The notes below the pieces were generated by a model. That model ran no database searches. It saw only the letters and a list, made by a program, of their open reading frames with translations, and was not told the DNA's origin. This document shows positions 1 through 8,650 of a DNA stretch of 53,161 bases, piece by piece (positions within the stretch are counted from its first letter, which is position 1; each line of letters begins with the position of its first letter). The stretch is taken from NCBI GenBank assembly GCA_028283145.1, contig JAPYNY010000032.1, positions 1 through 53,161 on the forward strand, written 5' to 3'. The DNA is from Candidatus Hopanoidivorans cymbastelae (GTDB lineage Bacteria; Actinomycetota; Acidimicrobiia; Acidimicrobiales; Hopanoidiivorantaceae). A program made the translations under genes and the position numbers.

Positions 1-3000
1 ATCCAAGACGACAAGCTCACCGAAATGTTCGTCTCCCTGGGCTGGGAGCGTCCAAAGGACTGGCAACGTCCAGCTGCCACCCGCCAGATTGCAATAGAAA
101 ACAACGACCTTTCGGTCGGCATAGCTGTGCCAGTCGCCAAGAAAGCCACTGTTGCCATCTATAAAATCACCTTGGACGAAACCGCCAAAAAAGATTTCAC
201 GCCTGCGCGCATCAAATCAATCGCCAACGGCGAGCTGAGCAAGCAGTCAGCCGAGCGGATTATGATCATCACCGATCCATCTGGAGACATTCAGGAGTGG
301 GTCTGGGCCGAGAAAAAGCGGCCTGGAGGTTTTACCAAAAGCACTCACGAGCATAAACTGGGCAGCCAAGACAATGAGTTGTGCCGCAAACTCGGGGAGA
401 TTTTCCTCAGCCCCGATGAGCAAGACATCAAAACCCACGAACTCATTGAGAAGGTACGCAAGAATTTTGATACCACCAAGGTAACCGCCAGCTTCTACAA
501 GGAATTCGTTAACCTGCGCAAAACCCTGGAAAGCAAAGTATCGGGCATTGCAGACTCCTATGAGAAGTATTGGTATTCAATTCTAATTTTGAACCGCCTC
601 ATGTTCATCTGGTTTTTGCAAAAGAGGGGATTTTTGAACCACGGCGACCAAAGCTACCTTGAGAACTGCTTGGCAAAGTTGAGGCAGCTCAAGAGAAGGC
701 AGAACTTCTACAATTTCTACAAAAATCTACTGCTGCCGCTTTTCCACGACTACTTAGGCCGAGGCAAAATACTTGAATCCGACCCTGAAATAGCAGCAAT
801 CATTGGGGAAATCCCCTATATCAACGGCGGCATTTTTGCGGTTCACCAGCTTGAGCAAAAGCATGAGATTGACATTCCGGATGAAGCTTTTGCCGAAATT
901 TTCAAAGTCTTCAACAAATACACCTGGCACATGGGCGACCTTGAGGGCAAAGATCCCAGAGAAATCAACCCTGACATTCTGGGCTACATCTGCGAGCAGC
1001 ACGTCAACCAGAAGGGCACAGGCGCCTACTACACCAAGGAAGACATTACTCAATATATGTGCTCGCGTACTATTGCCCCACTGCTGATTGACAGGATTTG
1101 CACCAAGGTGCCGGATTCGTCAACTGAGCTTTGGCAAATTCTTCAATCATCACCCCGCCAATACATCCCCACTTCGCTTTTTTATGGCGAAGGCGAAGCA
1201 GAAGCACAGTCTGATTTTGCCACTTGGGACGGCGGACGCCAAAGCTGGAGCGGTAAAGTGGCCGAGCTAAGCGATGAAGACCTGCCTGGCTATCCCGACC
1301 CAGAGTCCAAAGCCGAGTTGCTGGAAGCCATGGACATCCTGGGCGAAAACACTTTGCCGGGCTATTTGGATCCCTGGTTGTCGCAAAAGGAAGACAACTG
1401 CCTCTACCGCCTGCCGGGCGAAACCAACCGAGAGGCTTTGGAAAGAATCCAATGGGCGCAGCAGCTTGAAGCCAAAATTCAGGCAGGCGAAGTCTCCGAT
1501 GTCAACGAATGCATCACGCTAAATCTTGAAATCACCCAGCTGCTGATTGACTGGATTGCCAGCACCAAATCCGAGGCTGTCGTCAAGGCAGCTTGGGACG
1601 AGTTAAGACAGCTGCGTGTGCTGGATCCCACAGCCGGCTCAGGCGCCTTCCTTCGCGCAGCCTTGCACATTCTCGAAGACCTCTATGAGGCGGTGCGGTC
1701 AGCCAGTGTGGAAATTGCTGACATGGAGACCCCCCCCCCGCATGATTCGTATTTGACCCGGCGCACGATTATCGTCAACAACCTCTATGCCAATGAAATC
1801 AACCAAGAAGCCACCGAAATCTGCCAACTCAGAATGTTTCTGGCTTTGGCATCCTGCATTGAAGACCTGTCCGCGATTGAGCCCCTCCCCGATCTAGACC
1901 TCAACATCAGGAGCGGCAACCTACTAGTTGGCGCCGAAAGCTTTGAAAACGCGAATGAACTTTATGGTCGTAACCTGGCCTCGCGCAACTATCTTGATCC
2001 TCTGAAGCAGCAGCACCAGCAAAGCATCCAGCTTCACAAGCAATTCATTCAAGCCCAAGACAATAGCCAAATTGAGCTGTCCATTCAGATTAAGCAGCAA
2101 ATTTTTGAGCTTGAAAATCAGCAAAGGCAAACTCTAGATACCATAGCCCTTGCTGAAAGGCTAGGGCAAGATCCATCTAGCGAAGAACTGGCAGACTGGA
2201 GAGCCAGTCATTCCCCGTTCCACTGGTTCGTAGAATTCCCAGAGGCCATGCAAAACGGAGGCTTCGACGTCATCATAGGCAACCCGCCGTTCGTCGCCAA
2301 GAAAATCGCCAACCAGGGAACCGATGATATTCCCCCCTACACCTACTCTGGCTTTGAAACCGACAATTGCCCCGACATATACGCTCCCTGCCTAGAACGC
2401 TCAGCCAGACTGCTGAAAGCAGACGGCAGATTCGGAATGATCGCCCCCATTTCACTCAGTTCTGTCAAGAGATTTAAGGACGCAAGAAAAGTTATGGAAA
2501 AACTACTGCCAGCAAAATGGGTTATGTGCTTTGATATACGGCCTTCTTGCTTATTTAAAGTCAGTATGTGTCCAATAATTTTCATTGGCAGAAAAATGGG
2601 CAAGCAAGAAATTTATTCAACCCAACTTAGAAGATTTTTGCCAGAGTTTAGAAGCCATCTTTTTGCTACGACAAGGTTTTGTGAGACTTATGCTACAAAA
2701 CGGAAAGACTGCATTTGGCTACTAAACAGTGACAGACACACATATGAATTCCTAAATGATTTAGAGCAGAAAGAAAAGTGCTTAAGTGATTACACTTCTG
2801 AAAATGGTGAATACTTTGTTGGATTCAAGAAAATTAGAAATAGAAGATTTTTTTCAGTTTTCAAAGTTGATCCACCACTTTGGAAAAAATTTGACAACAA
2901 TATTAGAAGAACTGAAGCTATATCCAATTGGTTGAAATTTAATGATGAGGGTATTTGCAACCTAGTTTTCTTATATTTAGCCGGACGTATCGGAAACATC

Positions 3001-3384
3001 ATGTGGGCAGCAGTTTCGGATGGTTTCAATGTTACAACTGGGGTTGTGACATGGAAACCACTCGCTATTGATGGTTTCAATGTTTCAGCTGGAAAGCTGG
3101 ATAAAGTCAGCAAGCTAATTACAAGATCACAGATCAGAAATCCTATTGTTGACAAAAATAATGGTCTTATTGGAAATTATGATCTTACAAAATGTCGACA
3201 TATCACCGACCTATCTGATAAGCTACTACTAGAAACGCTAGGCTATCCAGACTTACAGCCAAATATACTCCTAGTGAATGATTGGTTGGTAAAGTCATCT
3301 AGTGAAGGGTCATCTACATTGAACAGCTGGCCCAAGCAGTGGACGCCTACCTACGGACCATGGAAAGAAGGCATGCCTGAGTAA
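1..3384 (+). CDS. Type IIG-like restriction-modification enzyme, Eco57I-type adenine methyltransferase (5' end outside window)
   Basis: The reading frame is open from base 1, and the first ATG at 25 is internal in appearance, so the true start probably lies upstream. At least 1119 residues are visible. The N-terminal third would hold a nuclease and helical linker. A YTKEDI segment precedes the methylase. Motif I reads DPTAGSGAFL near residue 535 (counted from the ATG at 25) and motif IV reads NPPF near residue 753, as in N6-adenine methyltransferases of the Eco57I group. The last 300 residues would be the target-recognition domain; this part is visibly more AT-rich than the rest, suggesting exchange of the specificity domain. 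A run of ten C lies between motifs I and IV. Expected role: methylate and cleave unmodified DNA in one polypeptide. A stand-alone methylase or a DISARM-type methylase cannot be excluded. Family confidence is high, exact type moderate. Confidence 0.85.
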   Translation: MQDDKLTEMFVSLGWERPKDWQRPAATRQIAIENNDLSVGIAVPVAKKATVAIYKITLDETAKKDFTPARIKSIANGELSKQSAERIMIITDPSGDIQEWVWAEKKRPGGFTKSTHEHKLGSQDNELCRKLGEIFLSPDEQDIKTHELIEKVRKNFDTTKVTASFYKEFVNLRKTLESKVSGIADSYEKYWYSILILNRLMFIWFLQKRGFLNHGDQSYLENCLAKLRQLKRRQNFYNFYKNLLLPLFHDYLGRGKILESDPEIAAIIGEIPYINGGIFAVHQLEQKHEIDIPDEAFAEIFKVFNKYTWHMGDLEGKDPREINPDILGYICEQHVNQKGTGAYYTKEDITQYMCSRTIAPLLIDRICTKVPDSSTELWQILQSSPRQYIPTSLFYGEGEAEAQSDFATWDGGRQSWSGKVAELSDEDLPGYPDPESKAELLEAMDILGENTLPGYLDPWLSQKEDNCLYRLPGETNREALERIQWAQQLEAKIQAGEVSDVNECITLNLEITQLLIDWIASTKSEAVVKAAWDELRQLRVLDPTAGSGAFLRAALHILEDLYEAVRSASVEIADMETPPPHDSYLTRRTIIVNNLYANEINQEATEICQLRMFLALASCIEDLSAIEPLPDLDLNIRSGNLLVGAESFENANELYGRNLASRNYLDPLKQQHQQSIQLHKQFIQAQDNSQIELSIQIKQQIFELENQQRQTLDTIALAERLGQDPSSEELADWRASHSPFHWFVEFPEAMQNGGFDVIIGNPPFVAKKIANQGTDDIPPYTYSGFETDNCPDIYAPCLERSARLLKADGRFGMIAPISLSSVKRFKDARKVMEKLLPAKWVMCFDIRPSCLFKVSMCPIIFIGRKMGKQEIYSTQLRRFLPEFRSHLFATTRFCETYATKRKDCIWLLNSDRHTYEFLNDLEQKEKCLSDYTSENGEYFVGFKKIRNRRFFSVFKVDPPLWKKFDNNIRRTEAISNWLKFNDEGICNLVFLYLAGRIGNIMWAAVSDGFNVTTGVVTWKPLAIDGFNVSAGKLDKVSKLITRSQIRNPIVDKNNGLIGNYDLTKCRHITDLSDKLLLETLGYPDLQPNILLVNDWLVKSSSEGSSTLNSWPKQWTPTYGPWKEGMPE
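1730..1739 (+). repeat. Ten-C homopolymer inside the type IIG-like gene
   Basis: Ten consecutive C encode the Pro-Pro-Pro of METPPPHD, shortly after methylase motif I. The frame is open at this length. Gain or loss of one C would shift the frame and truncate the enzyme before motif IV. Long C/G tracts in restriction-modification genes are a known basis of phase variation; that this one is variable is an inference. Confidence 0.75.
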
Positions 3385-3396
3385 TCAGCCTGAACA

Positions 3397-4547
3397 TTAG
3401 GCTGCGTTGTCCAATAGGCTGATATACCGGTGGTAAGCAAAGAGTCTTTTCTGCGACTTGCTTTCCAACTCTATGATAATTTTCAGTTCTTCTAACAAAC
3501 CCATAGCTGAGGCAGTTATTGGGATGGACAAGCCAGTGTCTCTACCAGCCTCTACAATGAACAAAATTGCTTGTTCCTTTAACACTGAATAAACTGTGCT
3601 GGCAAACTTTGTTATTTCACCTTGTTGCAGAATTTTTGCTTCATCTATTTTAAACAGTTTAAGTATCTGCTTGGCTGTATCAATACCACTTCGTGCTGTT
3701 TCTAAAACATCTGAAAGGAAAACTTCAACCAAGCCTCCCAATCCCCAGTTTTTCTAATGCTATCCAACACATCGTAGTAAGCTGGCCTACGCCGATTGAA
3801 GTATTGGCTCAGATACAGCAATGGCTCGCTCAGCGCTCCCGCATCGCATAGCAAGAATGTGATTAGCAGCCGGCCAGTCCGGCCATTCCTATCTAAGAAT
3901 GGGTGGATAGTTTCAAACTGCACATGTGCCAGCCCTGCCTAGATAAGCGGTGAAATGCTACCGTCATCGCTGTGCAGAAATCGCTCCAAAGCAGTTATCC
4001 TGTTTTCTACCTCTGTGAGCGGAGGCGGCACAAACCTGGCAGTGCTTGGACGAGTGCCGCCAATCCAATTTTGAGACCGTCGAAACTCACCTGGGGTCTT
4101 TGCGCTGTTGGGCCCATTGGAAAACAGGTTGGCGTGAACTTCGCGCAAAATTCGGCTGGAAATAGGGAAACCATCGTGCCTGAGACGATGCAAACCATGT
4201 TCTAAGGCGCGCACATAGCTTTCTATCTCGGCAACATCTGAAAATGCTGGCTGCTCGTTTATCTCAAACATGAACAAGTCCGAAAGATTTGCCTGAATCC
4301 CTTCTATCTTCGACGACTCCACTGCTTCCTTGCGGATGTATTGTGCTCGGAGAATATGACTCTCAGGCAACAGCGACAAAGAGTTGTCTAGCCTGCCCAA
4401 AACATGCAAGACTGAGTCGTGTAAATCCTTGAGACCGTTATCCATCTCAAGCGGCGGAATGGGTGGCAGCGGCAGTGGGATAAATGCCTTGATTGTCTCA
4501 CCAGCTACCTTGGTTAGGCGATATTCACCTGTTTTTTGACGTTTCAT
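3397..4547 (-). pseudogene. Fic/DOC family protein, inactivated by an amber codon and a frameshift
   Basis: Three conceptual pieces join into one Fic protein of about 380 residues. The first (start ATG at 4547, with GGAG nine bases upstream) has the Fic N-terminal helical domain with the KIEGIQA segment; it ends at an in-frame TAG at 3939-3941, where a Lys codon is likely in the ancestor. The same frame continues with the Fic core HPFLDRNGRTGR. The family normally has Gly where this copy has the first Arg of DRNGR, one base away. A one-base deletion near 3720 then shifts the frame. The last piece resembles the C-terminal winged-helix of DNA-binding Fic proteins. Fic proteins usually transfer AMP to target proteins; this copy should not make a full-length product. 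The repeated ATTAAACTTT boxes at its promoter suggest former autoregulation. Confidence 0.85.
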
Positions 4548-4614
4548 TAAACTTTTCTCCAAAAAACTTTAATGGCGAAGCCACTTATTTAACTTTGCTT
4601 GAATAAGGAACGGA

Positions 4615-4648
4615 GTTATTAAACTTTAAGCCCAAAAGCTTTAATAAC
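4615..4648. promoter_or_regulatory. Near-perfect palindrome upstream of the fic pseudogene, candidate operator
   Basis: The arms read GTTATTAAACTTT and AAAGCTTTAATAAC around a short spacer. Single copies of the same box lie between the fic Shine-Dalgarno and ATG (around 4546-4555) and at 4564-4573. Box repetition at the promoter of a gene that ended in a winged helix suggests an autoregulatory operator; this is inferred, not demonstrated. Confidence 0.45.
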
Positions 4649-4811
4649 AGAGTTCCAAGGGGTTTTGGCTTGGCGGTTGCTTCAGATGACGCCAATCCTA
4701 CTCTATGGTGGCTGCATGTGCAAAACAATTTGACGAATTTGTTGAAGGCTAGTTGGATAGTTAATGCTACTCAGCCACTGTCTTGCAGCAGGAACTTACT
4801 AAGGCCCAATG

Positions 4812-5051
4812 ATGACAACCCCTCGAAACACAGAATCCGCTGGTGAAAGCGGCGAATACATCATCATAGATGAAGAAGACTACTACTTCGAGGAATGGTT
4901 CAAGAAACTTGGTGAGGAAACTTAGGTGCACAAAGCCACCGGCAGACTGCACTCCCCAACTAGAAAATGGTCTAGAAACATTGCCAAATGGCCGCTCCTT
5001 GATCATGACGACCCCTTCCTCCAATTCCTACATGGTGAAATAGACCTATGA
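4812..5051 (+). pseudogene. Decayed copy of the antitoxin-like gene at 5249
   Basis: This 240-base frame has exactly the same length as the intact gene 200 bases downstream and aligns with it end to end. Shared blocks include GESGEYII, DEEDYY, VHKATGR, LDHDDP and GEIDL. Codon 38, Trp in the intact copy, is TAG here (4923-4925), so only a 37-residue fragment could be made. No toxin gene follows this copy. It is a fossil of a tandem duplication of the antitoxin half of the module. Confidence 0.85.
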
Positions 5052-5056
5052 GACCA

Positions 5057-5090
5057 CTCGTAAGCAACTGTAACTCGTAAGCAACTGTAA
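5057..5090. repeat. 17-bp exact tandem duplication
   Basis: Two adjacent copies of ctcgtaagcaactgtaa lie just downstream of the decayed antitoxin-like copy. Similar two-copy duplications occur in other intergenic regions of the window. Confidence 0.9.
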
Positions 5091-5248
5091 TCAGACAAGA
5101 ATTGTACCTGATATCAAGCGATGCCAAGCAACCGACCATGCCCTCCTGCTGAACCAAATTTGAGAACAAATGTTCGTAAAAACAAGTTTTCTGCAGCCAA
5201 AGGTGCTAGCATAACTCACATAGCAAAACCCACCCACAGGAGCGGCCA

Positions 5249-5488
5249 ATGACAATTCAAAAAGATGCGGCATCCACTGGTGAGAGCGACGAATACATCA
5301 TCCTAGACGAAGAAGACTACTACTCCGAGGAGAAGTCCAAAGAACTAGGCACGGAAACTTGGGTGCACAAAGCCACCGGCAGAATTTACTTCCCAGACCA
5401 TAAAATGTCCAGAATTGTTGCCCAATTGCCATTCCTTGACCACGACGACCCCTACCTACAATTCTTGCGTGGGGAAATAGACCTATGA
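5249..5488 (+). CDS. Small acidic protein, probable antitoxin of the PIN-domain toxin
   Basis: This 79-residue protein starts at an ATG with AGGAG six bases upstream. It is rich in Asp and Glu in the first half (DEYIILDEEDYY) and has a HKATGRIYFPDHK middle and a DHDDPYLQFLRGEIDL end. I do not recognise the family and see no clear DNA-binding helix-turn-helix. Its stop codon overlaps the ATG of the following PIN-domain frame as ATGA, the usual arrangement of VapBC-type modules, so it is called an antitoxin from size, acidity and position only. A decayed paralogue lies directly upstream. Confidence 0.6.
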   Translation: MTIQKDAASTGESDEYIILDEEDYYSEEKSKELGTETWVHKATGRIYFPDHKMSRIVAQLPFLDHDDPYLQFLRGEIDL

Positions 5489-5952
5489 CACTCTAGGAGC
5501 CTACTTCCTTTGATGGGGAGTCGCCTTCGGTTGACGCTCTTCTGGACAACAGCATTATCTCAGCATTGCTGGATACTGGAATAGATTCCGCTGCTCAAGA
5601 CAACATTATCGAAACTATGAGGTTTTATAAAAATATAGGGATTCCAGTCGTCGCCTATGCTGAAGCTCTGTATGGCATAGAATTTTCAAGCAATGTCGTA
5701 GCAACTCATGCCGAACTTCATAAACATATTGGAGAGATGTCCATCGTTCCGATCACGGAAAACACCGTTAGGTCTTACTTGGAAGCCCGTCAAGCTGTGC
5801 CCCGTGAGAAAAAACGCCTGAATGACACATGGATCGCTGCCAATGCCTTGGAGCATGACGCCACCATTCTGACTGGCGAGCTGACTTTGAAAAATTTGCC
5901 CGCTGCGGAGTCAACATCCACAGAATTCCGACTAACTAGAAATTCCAACTAG
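5485..5952 (+). CDS. PIN-domain ribonuclease, VapC-like toxin, with an amber codon at codon 4
   Basis: The natural start is the ATG at 5485, which overlaps the antitoxin stop, but codon 4 is TAG (5494-5496). The frame then stays open to 5952. After the TAG come the PIN strand DNSIIS (first acidic residue), AEALYG with the second, and NDTWIAANAL with the third, followed by ATILTGEL, so the nuclease core looks intact. PIN toxins cleave RNA using these metal-binding acids. Translation could restart at CTG 5542 (keeps the first Asp) or TTG 5566 (loses it); with neither, the gene is dead. In-frame TAG also ends intact genes here, so recoding is unlikely. Confidence 0.7.
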
Positions 5953-5998
5953 CTAGTAGTCCAGTTTACGGGCGGGCAATCCACCGCTGGCTCTTGGT

Positions 5999-7345
5999 TC
6001 ATCTCACAGCGGCACAAAGTGCTGACCAGGATTGCGGAACCGCACCGCCAGGATTGGCGTTTTGCGGATTCCAATGCTCAGCAAAACCCGACATGTGCAC
6101 CCCTTGTCTGAGTTGGCTGGCTAGCACCGCTGCTTCTCGGAGGCGGCCGAGCCTCTTCATCCCATGCCATAAAAGATACGTCAACTGCGGCCAAGCGCTA
6201 CCCCTCCAGTAGCCATTGCCATCATAGGTTGGGTGCGACCTGGAAGTGCCAGCAGGCCCAAAAGACGCCCCATACACTCCCGGGTCAAAGAGATGATCGC
6301 AAATGATTTCAAACTTGGCTGGAGTGGAGTCGCACAGCACACACAGCAGCGCATCCAACACGGGAGTTGCCAAAGCCGGCATTGCCTTGCCGGATACTTC
6401 TGCATCCACCCAAGTCTGGCTAGCTGCATCCCAGCGTGCCTTGACCGAATCGGCTAGCTCGCTCACAGCATCAAGGCCAATCGCCCCAGTCGTCTCGGCT
6501 AGCTCACTCAGATTGAAAGCAACCAGGGCGGTAAAAGAAGCCGAAGCCACATGAAAAGCAGGATTTGACAATGGCACTCCGTCAGCATCACGCTGAATAG
6601 TGCCTAACAAACTGATTTTTTCGTCCTGCCAGCCAACTTTGCCATAAGGCGTCAAGTAGTGCCCGTCCCAGCGGGGGCTGTTGTCGGCACCAGACTCCCA
6701 AGGATGAACAATCGCAATCAACCCTGTGGAACTATCTCGGCGATGTTTGACGAAAAATGACAGCGCTCGGGCAGCTTGAGTGCATAATTCCTCAGGCACT
6801 TCAATGCCGCGGCGCACTAGTTCCGCAATGGCATGGCCGAACATGGGCGGCTGAGTGATGCTGGAAGCGCCCGAACGCCCCCAGAAATCAAGCGAAGCGG
6901 ACGGGTTGCTCACAAAGTTCATATGGGGCACAAAACCAGATGGCCCCATAGTTGCCAGCAGCGTCTGCAACTCCAAAAGCGCGCGGTCGGCTTCACCCAA
7001 CTCAGCCCAGACAACGGCATGGAAACAGGAATCCCACAGCCACTGCCAGCCGTAGCGTTGTGGATTCGGATCGGTATAGCCCCACGTTTGGGCAGGGGTA
7101 GCCGAATTGGAGCCGCGGCCTAAGTCTGATGTACCGTAACGCCAATGGGCTTTCATGATCTCACGGGCTTTGGCTTCAAGCTGAGCCTGTGAAACTTCTG
7201 CGGGCGGGCTTGGCGGCGGTGAATTGGGCAGCGATGTGCTGGTCATGGATGCGCTGGGCAGAGATAGGCTAACCGATGGACTGGGCATAGAAAGCTGATC
7301 GGGTCGGCTAGTCGTGTCATAGGGTTGGCTATTGTAATCTTTCAT
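5999..7345 (-). CDS. GH63-like glycoside hydrolase (glucosylglycerate / mannosylglycerate hydrolase type)
   Basis: The (alpha/alpha)6-barrel family is recognised by the ordered segments WQWLWDSCFH, FVPHM, TQPP, HPWESGADNSPRWD, GYWRGSAWPQ and FAEHWNPQ. These match the MGH1/GgH-type GH63 enzymes, which release sugar from glucosyl- or mannosylglycerate; the substrate here is inferred. The first 50 or so residues are Ser/Pro/Thr-rich and unlike the family, so the real start may be one of the later ATG codons at 7288 or 7246 rather than 7345. The gene is divergent from the glycosyltransferase, with only six bases between the two upstream-most ATGs, which also argues for a later start to leave room for a promoter. 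It may recycle what the neighbour makes. Confidence 0.75.
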   Translation of the reverse strand: MKDYNSQPYDTTSRPDQLSMPSPSVSLSLPSASMTSTSLPNSPPPSPPAEVSQAQLEAKAREIMKAHWRYGTSDLGRGSNSATPAQTWGYTDPNPQRYGWQWLWDSCFHAVVWAELGEADRALLELQTLLATMGPSGFVPHMNFVSNPSASLDFWGRSGASSITQPPMFGHAIAELVRRGIEVPEELCTQAARALSFFVKHRRDSSTGLIAIVHPWESGADNSPRWDGHYLTPYGKVGWQDEKISLLGTIQRDADGVPLSNPAFHVASASFTALVAFNLSELAETTGAIGLDAVSELADSVKARWDAASQTWVDAEVSGKAMPALATPVLDALLCVLCDSTPAKFEIICDHLFDPGVYGASFGPAGTSRSHPTYDGNGYWRGSAWPQLTYLLWHGMKRLGRLREAAVLASQLRQGVHMSGFAEHWNPQNANPGGAVPQSWSALCAAVR

Positions 7346-7351
7346 AAGGAT

Positions 7352-8485
7352 ATGCCTGTTTGCGCAATAATCTCGTTCAGGCTGGGACAACACGATGGCG
7401 TTTCAGTGGTGGCTCAGCACTGGCAGCAGATACTGACTGACTTGGGGTTTGAAACCTACACGATTGCAGGTGAAGGTCGGGCCGACATACTGCTGCCTGG
7501 GTTGGCGAGATACGCAACTGAACCGCCAACCTCAGCCGAACTCGGACAAGCCCTGAACCCCAGCGACTTTGCGTTGGTGGAAAACATCGGCACGATCCCT
7601 ATGAATTTGCCAGCCAGCCTGGAACTGCTGAAAACACTGAAGGGGCACCCTGCAATCATGCATCACCATGACCCGCCTTGGCAAAGAGAGCATTGGATGC
7701 ATATTACCGACTTGCCTGGCGATGACCCAGCTTGGCAGCATGTGGTCATCAACGACATCACTCAGGCGCAAATAGCTGCCAGGGGTTTTAACGCAACCCG
7801 CATCTACAACCCATTTGAAACCAACCCTGAGCCTGGCAATAGAGTTGCATGCCGTTCGCGGCTTGGGGTGTCGGACGAGGAGCTGTTGGTGCTCCATCCT
7901 GTTCGGGCGATACGCCGCAAGAATGTTCCTGCTGCGGTGCGCATAACTGAAAAGTTGGACGGGGTGTATTGGCTGGCCGGCCCGCCAGAAGATGGCTATG
8001 GCTCCACCTTGGAGGGTATTTTGCGGGAGGCGGAATGCAGGGTGGTCGCGCCTGCCGGTGGCGGCGGGGCGGGCGGCAGTGTAGTTGGCATCGGTCTAGC
8101 GGGCGACAGCGGCGGGGCGACTGGCGGAAATGGGGCAAGTGAGAACGGTTTGACAAACCACCACGCGATCAGTGCAAACGACATGTATGCCGCCCCCGAC
8201 CTGGTGGTTTATCCATCGTGGTGGGAAGGTTTCGGAAATCCCCCGGTGGAAGCGGCCATCCATCACCTGCCCGCCGTGGTGGGAGACTACCCAGTAGCGC
8301 AAGAGTTGCGGCAGATGGGCTTCAAATGGTTCTACCCTTGGGAAATTTCCGATGTAGCAAACTTTCTAGCTTCGCCCGATCGAGAACTGCTGGACCACAA
8401 CTTTGCCCTAGCCGAACAACACTTTTCATTCCCTGTCATTCAAGCTCAGGTGGAAGGTCTGCTAAAAAAATCGGGATGGCTTTGA
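7352..8485 (+). CDS. Glycosyltransferase, GT4-like (GT-B fold)
   Basis: The protein has about 377 residues. The start is the ATG at 7352, immediately before the first GT-B strand (CAIISFRLGQHDGVSVVA). The donor-binding half carries VLHPVRAIRRKN and the C-terminal APDLVVYPSWWEGFGNPPVEA, the glycine/acid loop typical of GT4 enzymes. A glycine-rich stretch of about 30 residues (GGGGAGG through GGNGASENG) interrupts the segment just before it and is not a family feature. The gene is divergent from a GH63-like hydrolase, suggesting synthesis and breakdown of the same sugar compound, perhaps a compatible solute. The acceptor is unknown. Confidence 0.75.
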   Translation: MPVCAIISFRLGQHDGVSVVAQHWQQILTDLGFETYTIAGEGRADILLPGLARYATEPPTSAELGQALNPSDFALVENIGTIPMNLPASLELLKTLKGHPAIMHHHDPPWQREHWMHITDLPGDDPAWQHVVINDITQAQIAARGFNATRIYNPFETNPEPGNRVACRSRLGVSDEELLVLHPVRAIRRKNVPAAVRITEKLDGVYWLAGPPEDGYGSTLEGILREAECRVVAPAGGGGAGGSVVGIGLAGDSGGATGGNGASENGLTNHHAISANDMYAAPDLVVYPSWWEGFGNPPVEAAIHHLPAVVGDYPVAQELRQMGFKWFYPWEISDVANFLASPDRELLDHNFALAEQHFSFPVIQAQVEGLLKKSGWL

Positions 8486-8570
8486 GCCTGCGGAGAGACA
8501 AGCACTAGGGGGCGGATACTAGCGAGAGTGCTTGCAGCAGGGGCAAGCAATGGCGGGGAAACTGCCAGCG

Positions 8571-8636
8571 CAAGCAACCACCGGCGGGACAATCCCAGCA
8601 GCGCAAGCAAACGCCAGCAGGACAATCCCAGCAGCG
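8571..8636. repeat. 33-bp imperfect tandem repeat, two copies plus a partial third
   Basis: Units 8571-8603 and 8604-8636 share caagcaa...gacaatcccagcagcg, and the third unit begins at 8637. They lie in the 165-base gap between two convergent genes. No clear rho-independent terminator is visible there. Confidence 0.7.
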
Positions 8637-8650
8637 CAACCACCCCGTCG

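Noticed and set aside
5057..5090. A CRISPR-like or iteron array
   Set aside because: There are only two adjacent copies with no spacers; no cas or replication gene is near.
3939..5496. Amber codons interrupt three neighbouring genes (fic, antitoxin copy, PIN toxin), which could hint at TAG recoding
   Set aside because: Intact genes such as groL, groS and the PIN gene itself end in TAG, and the fic gene also has a frameshift; decay explains all three.
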